Positions 13,733 to 17,631 of a stretch of DNA of 17,631 bases are shown in pieces; positions within the stretch are counted from its first letter, which is position 1, and each line of letters opens with the position of its first letter. A program made the position numbers and the translations under genes. Below the pieces are notes generated by a model that saw nothing but the letters and a program-made list of their open reading frames with translations, did not search any database and was not told the DNA's origin. The DNA lies in contig JAJDCV010000070.1 of NCBI GenBank assembly GCA_029260675.1, forward strand, positions 1 to 17,631, given 5' to 3'. This DNA is from Phycisphaeraceae bacterium (lineage in GTDB: Bacteria > Planctomycetota > Phycisphaerae > Phycisphaerales > Phycisphaeraceae).

Positions 13733-15568
13733 ATGGATGACACACGCACACAGCAGGCACTGGATCAGTTGGCCGACCTCTTCCTGACGGGTCAGGGCCC
13801 GGCCTCCAACACCACCGCCCCACCCGCCGAGCCCCGGCGCGATGAATTGGTCGGCCCGGCGCCGATCCGGCTAAGGCCCAAACTCACCGAGAAACCCAAA
13901 CCCGTCGATCCTCCCAAGCCCGCGCCGCCGATCGAAGGCAACGCGCCGCTAAGGCTCCAGCCGGAACCACAGGACGACGACTCGCCGCTGGCGTCGATCG
14001 GCGACATCGATCACCCGCAGACACCTTCGGATGCGCCTTCGGAGAACCCTAATCTGCATATTGCCGACGACGACACGTTGTCGGCCAGCGAGGAAACAGC
14101 CGACCGGTCCATCGCGGTTGAGGCGGTGATCCTCGGCAACCTCCCGGGACTCAGCGGCCCCTGGCTGACCCAGTACGCCCAACTCCTGGCGCAGCAGGAG
14201 GGCCCGGTCGCCATCCTCCATGTCGATGATGATCTTGTTGACCTGGAGCTGGTCGAGCCGACCAACCGCGACGCGCCCGATCGCGGGGTGTCGCTGCGGA
14301 TGCCGCCGGGCGGTGGCCAGATCGATCCGCGTTCGATCCTCGAAGCCCTATTAGACTCACAGCACTCACCAGACTCCGTCCCCGGGACCGTGCTGGTGCA
14401 CCTTGACCCCCAACACGACGATCAGGGCCTGGCCCGTGCGCTGGCCATCGACGACTGGACCCTGATGTGCGGGGCCGACGACCTGGCTATCGTCGCCGGC
14501 TACAAGATGCTCAAGGTCATGGTCGAGCAAGACCCCGACGTCGCCCACAAACGTATCGGGCTGATGATTATGGGCTCGGACCCCAAGCCCAGCCAGGACG
14601 CCGCCCGCAAGTTCCAGTCGGCCTCCGAGAGCTTCCTGAATACCCCGGTGCAACTGCTTGGCTGGCAGAAGCAGATGGTCCCGGTGAACCTCCGGCACCT
14701 CGGGCGGTTCGAGGACGTCGACACCGTCTGGCCGAGGCTGGTTGAATGGTTCGACCTGTTTGCCGTCGCCGAGCCCGAGCCTGAGATGGCGATCGACACG
14801 GCCATCAGTGAGCCTGCTCCCCCGGCCAGCCCGCCACAGGTGATGGCTCCAATTGTCACACCCCAGCCCAAGCCCATAGAGACCCCCGAGCCTGTCGAAC
14901 ACTCCGCCGGTGAGGTGCCCAGGCCCACCCGATCCAAGTTGTCCGAACTCTTCACCGACCCGCCACCGGCTGCCGTGCCGCCAAGTCGTGTTCAGCCGGC
15001 GACACCCCCCGTACCGATCGCCCCTGCTAAGCCGGCTGTGGCCAAGGCCCCGGAACCCGCCGCCGCGCCGCTGCCCGAACCGGTCGCACATGCCCGCCCG
15101 GTTGCACAACCGGCTGCCGCTGTGGGTTCGCAGAACACCCACTCACCCGCGTCCGACGGACCCAACCTGGTCGAGTTGCTCATGGCCGGCCACGGCGCGG
15201 TGCCCGGGGGGATCGCCCTGGAAGCCCGCTGCCCCCACCAGAACCAGACCCAACTGATGCTCGACCAGGACGGCCGACTCCACCTGCTCTGCCGACACGA
15301 TTCCGATGGGTTCGACAGCCTCCAGTCAGCGATGGTCGACCTGCTGCAGGCCCGCCACTGGGTCCACGAGCACATGGAACTGCTGGCCCTGACCCAGCGG
15401 CAGTGCAAGTTTGATACGGCTTGCCAGCCGGTGCTGCACCTGTTCACCGACCGGGCCGACTGGGCCACCGCCCTGATCGCACGCCTGGGCGAAGCCCTGA
15501 AACTGCACCTGCTCCAAGAGGTGCGTGTTGGCTCCGAAAGTGCCTGGTTCTGCACACCGTTGAACTGA
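13733..15568 (+). CDS. Proline-rich multidomain protein with a degenerate ParA/MinD-like core
   Basis: A 611-residue protein, no named family. Residues 1-125 are mostly disordered, Pro/Asp-rich, with repeated APIRLRPK (43-50) and APLRLQPE (71-78). Residues 128-340 follow the ParA/MinD order of strands: AVILGNLPGLSGPWLTQYAQ (131-150) sits where KGGxGKT should be but has no P-loop lysine, ILHVDDD (161-167) matches the Walker A' strand, VLVHLDPQHDD (220-230) the Walker B region, and IGLMIM ... FLNTPVQLLGW the late strands. A Pro/Ala-rich linker spans 345-475. A C-terminal domain (about 476-611) has Cys/His residues but no recognised motif. It follows the ParA-CBM48 gene by 149 bases, so a regulatory or adaptor partner is inferred. 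The fold call is by eye. Confidence 0.78.
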   Translation: MDDTRTQQALDQLADLFLTGQGPASNTTAPPAEPRRDELVGPAPIRLRPKLTEKPKPVDPPKPAPPIEGNAPLRLQPEPQDDDSPLASIGDIDHPQTPSDAPSENPNLHIADDDTLSASEETADRSIAVEAVILGNLPGLSGPWLTQYAQLLAQQEGPVAILHVDDDLVDLELVEPTNRDAPDRGVSLRMPPGGGQIDPRSILEALLDSQHSPDSVPGTVLVHLDPQHDDQGLARALAIDDWTLMCGADDLAIVAGYKMLKVMVEQDPDVAHKRIGLMIMGSDPKPSQDAARKFQSASESFLNTPVQLLGWQKQMVPVNLRHLGRFEDVDTVWPRLVEWFDLFAVAEPEPEMAIDTAISEPAPPASPPQVMAPIVTPQPKPIETPEPVEHSAGEVPRPTRSKLSELFTDPPPAAVPPSRVQPATPPVPIAPAKPAVAKAPEPAAAPLPEPVAHARPVAQPAAAVGSQNTHSPASDGPNLVELLMAGHGAVPGGIALEARCPHQNQTQLMLDQDGRLHLLCRHDSDGFDSLQSAMVDLLQARHWVHEHMELLALTQRQCKFDTACQPVLHLFTDRADWATALIARLGEALKLHLLQEVRVGSESAWFCTPLN

Positions 15569-15576
15569 GCCTCACC

Positions 15577-15615
15577 CTGCCAACTCGGCAGCCTCCTGTG
15601 CCAAATCGGCTGGCA
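15577..15615 (+). terminator. Two small hairpins after the pseudo-ParA gene
   Basis: CTGCC-AACTC-GGCAG (15577-15591) and TGCCA-AATCGGC-TGGCA (15599-15615), followed by AT-rich DNA without a T-run. They possibly separate this transcript from the chaperone operon. Confidence 0.3.
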
Positions 15616-15681
15616 AATTGATTAAAAATAAGGGTTTACGGCTAAGAACACTGGCGCGGTATTTGCGTAATTATAGGGTGC

Positions 15682-15702
15682 CCGGACCGAATCGGTTTCC
15701 GG
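15682..15702 (+). promoter_or_regulatory. Imperfect hairpin upstream of the J-protein gene
   Basis: CCGGACCGA and TCGGTTTCCGG pair around a single A, apart from a TT bulge. It lies 29 bases before the ATG, downstream of an AT-rich TAATTATAG that could hold the -10. It is not a CIRCE element, so HrcA control is not indicated. Confidence 0.3.
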
Positions 15703-15731
15703 CCCGGGCCTGATCATGACAGGGGATTCAT

Positions 15732-16691
15732 ATGTCGGTGAAGTTTGAGGATTACTACCAGACGCTGGGGGTGAAGCGGGACGCCTCGCAGGACGATATC
15801 CAGCGTGCGTTCCGAAAGCTGGCACGCAAATACCACCCGGATATCAACAAGACCGACGATGGGTCCGCGAAGTTCAAGCAGGTCAACGAGGCTTATGAAG
15901 TCCTCAAAGACCCCGACAAGCGCAAGCGCTACGACACCCTCGGCGAGAACTGGAAAGCCGGCCAGGACTTCCGACCGCCTCCGGGCTGGGAAGGCCAGTT
16001 CCGGGGTGCCGGGGGGCAAGGCGGAGCCGGGGGCGGGTTCCAGTTCCAGGCGGGCGGGCAGTTCAGCGACTTCTTCGAGGCGATGTTCGGGCAGATGGCC
16101 GGCCAGGGCGGCGGACGTGCATCGGGTTTTGAAGACTTGTTCTCCGGGCAGGCCGGGCAGGGCGCACCACGCCAACCCCAACTCCAGGAAGCCCCGATCA
16201 GCATCACCCTGGACGAAGCTTTTCATGGCGCAACACGCCGACTCGATCTGCAGGGCCCGGCCGGCCGCAAGACCCTTGAAGTCAAGATCCCAAAAGGTAC
16301 GACCCACGGGTCAAAGATCCGCCTTGCAGGGGAAGGGCTGATACTCAAAGTCAGTATCGCACCACATCCATCGTTCACAATCACCGGCCGCGACCTGACC
16401 ACCGACGTCAGGCTCGCGCCCTGGCAGGCGGCGCTGGGCGATCAGGTAGACGTCAAAACCATGGACGGCACGGTCAGCCTCAACGTCCCGGCCGGCATCG
16501 AGTCCGGGCAGAAACTCAGGCTGAAAGGCATGGGGTTGCCCAGCCCCAAAGCCTCGGCCGGCGACCTGTTCGTCCGCCTGCTGATCGCCATCCCCAAGGA
16601 ACTGACCGACCGCGAACGAGAACTCTATGAACAACTGAAACAGGCCTCGGGTAATCAATCCGAAGCCGACGCATCCGAGGGAGAGTCGTAA
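15732..16691 (+). CDS. Class-II J-domain co-chaperone (CbpA/DnaJ-like)
   Basis: A 319-residue cytoplasmic Hsp70 co-chaperone. The J domain occupies 6-70 with YHPD (35-38) and the KRKRYDTLG end. A Gly/Gln/Phe-rich segment (about 80-150) follows, then two beta-barrel substrate-binding domains (about 154-300) with VPAGIESGQKLRLKGMGLP. There is no CxxCxGxG zinc finger, so it is type II like CbpA. In the first barrel the sequence runs IRLAGEGLILKVSIAPHP: the loop usually containing GGxxGDLYL is shortened by roughly ten residues. AGGGG six bases before the ATG supports the start. Its TAA overlaps the clpB ATG (TAATG), so J-protein and disaggregase are translated from one message. Confidence 0.92.
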   Translation: MSVKFEDYYQTLGVKRDASQDDIQRAFRKLARKYHPDINKTDDGSAKFKQVNEAYEVLKDPDKRKRYDTLGENWKAGQDFRPPPGWEGQFRGAGGQGGAGGGFQFQAGGQFSDFFEAMFGQMAGQGGGRASGFEDLFSGQAGQGAPRQPQLQEAPISITLDEAFHGATRRLDLQGPAGRKTLEVKIPKGTTHGSKIRLAGEGLILKVSIAPHPSFTITGRDLTTDVRLAPWQAALGDQVDVKTMDGTVSLNVPAGIESGQKLRLKGMGLPSPKASAGDLFVRLLIAIPKELTDRERELYEQLKQASGNQSEADASEGES

Positions 16692-17631
16692 TGGACCCCA
16701 GCAGATTCACGCAGAAAACCCAGGAAGCGCTGCAGTCGGCGCAGAATATCGCCGTGACACGAGGCCACCAGGCCGTGGACGCCGAGCACCTCCTGTACGC
16801 CCTGTGCGAGCAGGACGGCGGGCTGGTGCCCCGGCTTCTGGAAAAGCTTCAGCGACCGGTGGATGTGGTCGTCGGCGAGCTGACCCGTGAGTTGGATAGC
16901 CGCCCGAACGTCTCCGGCCCAGGGGCATCCGGGGGCGAGCCCGGGAAGGTCTACCTGACTCAACCACTAAACGAGATACTCGTCAACGCCGAGCAACAGG
17001 CCACGCGACTTAAGGATGAATACGTCTCGGTCGAACACCTGTTGCTGGGGATCCTCGATAAGCCCGACGTAACCGCCGCCGGACGCATCCTCAAGGGGTT
17101 GGGCATCACGCGCGACGCACTGTTGCACGCCCTGACCGAAGTCCGTGGCAACCAGCGCGTCCAGTCCAACAACCCCGAAGCCACCTACGAAGCACTGGAC
17201 CGCTACGGACGAGACCTCGTGGTCATGGCACGCGACGGCAAACTCGACCCGGTCATCGGCCGGGACGAAGAGATCCGCTCGGTCATCCGCGTCCTGTCGC
17301 GCAAGACCAAGAACAACCCCGTACTCATCGGCGAGCCGGGCGTCGGCAAGACCGCGATCGCCGAGGGTTTGGCCCAACGCATCGTCCGCGGCGACGTCCC
17401 CGAGGGCCTGAAAAACAAGACGATTTTCGCCCTGGACATGGGTTCGCTGGTCGCCGGGGCGAAGTTCCGTGGCGAGTTCGAGGAACGGCTCAAGGCCGTG
17501 CTCAACGAGATCAAGCAGGCCGAGGGTCAGATCCTCCTGTTCATCGACGAGTTGCATACGATCGTCGGGGCCGGCAAGGCCGAAGGCGCTATCGACGCGG
17601 GGAACATGCTCAAGCCCATGCTCGCGCGTGG
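16691..17631 (+). CDS. clpB: ATP-dependent disaggregase ClpB (3' end outside window)
   Basis: 313 complete codons of a protein usually near 860 residues; it runs off the right edge. The N-terminal Clp repeat pair (1-150) has FTQKTQEALQSAQNIA and SVEHLLLGIL. The first AAA+ domain begins near 165 with ALDRYGRDLVVMARDGKLDP and IGRDEEI. Walker A GEPGVGKT is at 214-221, KFRGEFEERLKAV at 258-270, and Walker B ILLFIDE at 281-287, followed by LHTIVGAGKAEGAIDAGNML. These are ClpB rather than ClpA/C signatures, although the middle domain that would prove it lies outside. ClpB works with DnaK and J-proteins to resolubilise aggregates, which matches the overlapping J-protein gene upstream. Confidence 0.93.
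   Translation, partial: MDPSRFTQKTQEALQSAQNIAVTRGHQAVDAEHLLYALCEQDGGLVPRLLEKLQRPVDVVVGELTRELDSRPNVSGPGASGGEPGKVYLTQPLNEILVNAEQQATRLKDEYVSVEHLLLGILDKPDVTAAGRILKGLGITRDALLHALTEVRGNQRVQSNNPEATYEALDRYGRDLVVMARDGKLDPVIGRDEEIRSVIRVLSRKTKNNPVLIGEPGVGKTAIAEGLAQRIVRGDVPEGLKNKTIFALDMGSLVAGAKFRGEFEERLKAVLNEIKQAEGQILLFIDELHTIVGAGKAEGAIDAGNMLKPMLAR

Noticed and set aside
14366..15142. Minus-strand open frame (258 codons) opposite the pseudo-ParA gene
   Set aside because: Gly/Arg-rich antisense of Pro/Ala-coding sequence; no domain or start signal.
15660..15731. CIRCE or sigma32-type heat-shock control of the J-protein/clpB operon
   Set aside because: No TTAGCACTC-N9-GAGTGCTAA pair and no CTTGAA/CCCCAT promoter; only an unrelated imperfect hairpin is visible.

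Overview
The window looks like a chromosomal segment of a GC-rich, LPS-producing Gram-negative bacterium. The best guess is a planctomycete of the Phycisphaerae type: most proteins read like that group, lpxK and hldE imply lipid A and heptose, several genes lack a Shine-Dalgarno (SD) site, and there are several large proline-rich or fused proteins. This placement is inference from protein flavour; no rRNA or tRNA gene is present. Genes are dense, gaps are short, and there is no sign of phage, insertion sequences or CRISPR.

Layout. (1) Positions 1-2768, minus strand: two overlapping (ATGA) genes for Era/YcjF-like GTPases with DUF697-type C-termini; the distal one runs off the left edge. (2) 3004-4110, minus: 3-isopropylmalate dehydrogenase, with a readable promoter. 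It is divergent from a small ArsR-type regulator (4328-4615, plus) that has a palindrome over its putative -10. (3) 4896-5384, plus: a CbiX/SirB-like chelatase domain with a C-terminal cysteine cluster. (4) 5473-6784, minus: a tandem-domain 6-pyruvoyl-tetrahydropterin synthase homologue (first half degenerate), then a membrane-anchored acidic protein. (5) 6954-8352, plus: a small secreted protein and a membrane-anchored TPR protein. (6) 8483-11929, minus: an envelope cluster made of a Maf-LpxK fusion, an overlooked 51-residue membrane peptide, and bifunctional HldE. (7) 11930-12251: a regulatory-looking gap with two inverted arrays of degenerate 7-bp repeats and two leader hairpins. (8) 12252-15568, plus: a ParA ATPase fused to a CBM48/AMPK-beta-like glycogen-binding domain, followed by a 611-residue protein whose core looks like a ParA/MinD fold that has lost its Walker A motif. 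(9) 15732 to the right edge, plus: a class-II J-protein overlapping clpB, a disaggregation operon.

The most novel part is region 8. A ParA-type positioning ATPase carrying a carbohydrate-binding module, next to a pseudo-ATPase partner with repeated short L-x-x-L-F motifs, suggests a system that positions or partitions a polyglucan (glycogen-like) body, by analogy with McdA for carboxysomes. That function is a hypothesis from domain architecture. The Maf-LpxK fusion and the in-frame peptide/stop/hldE arrangement are the next most unusual items.
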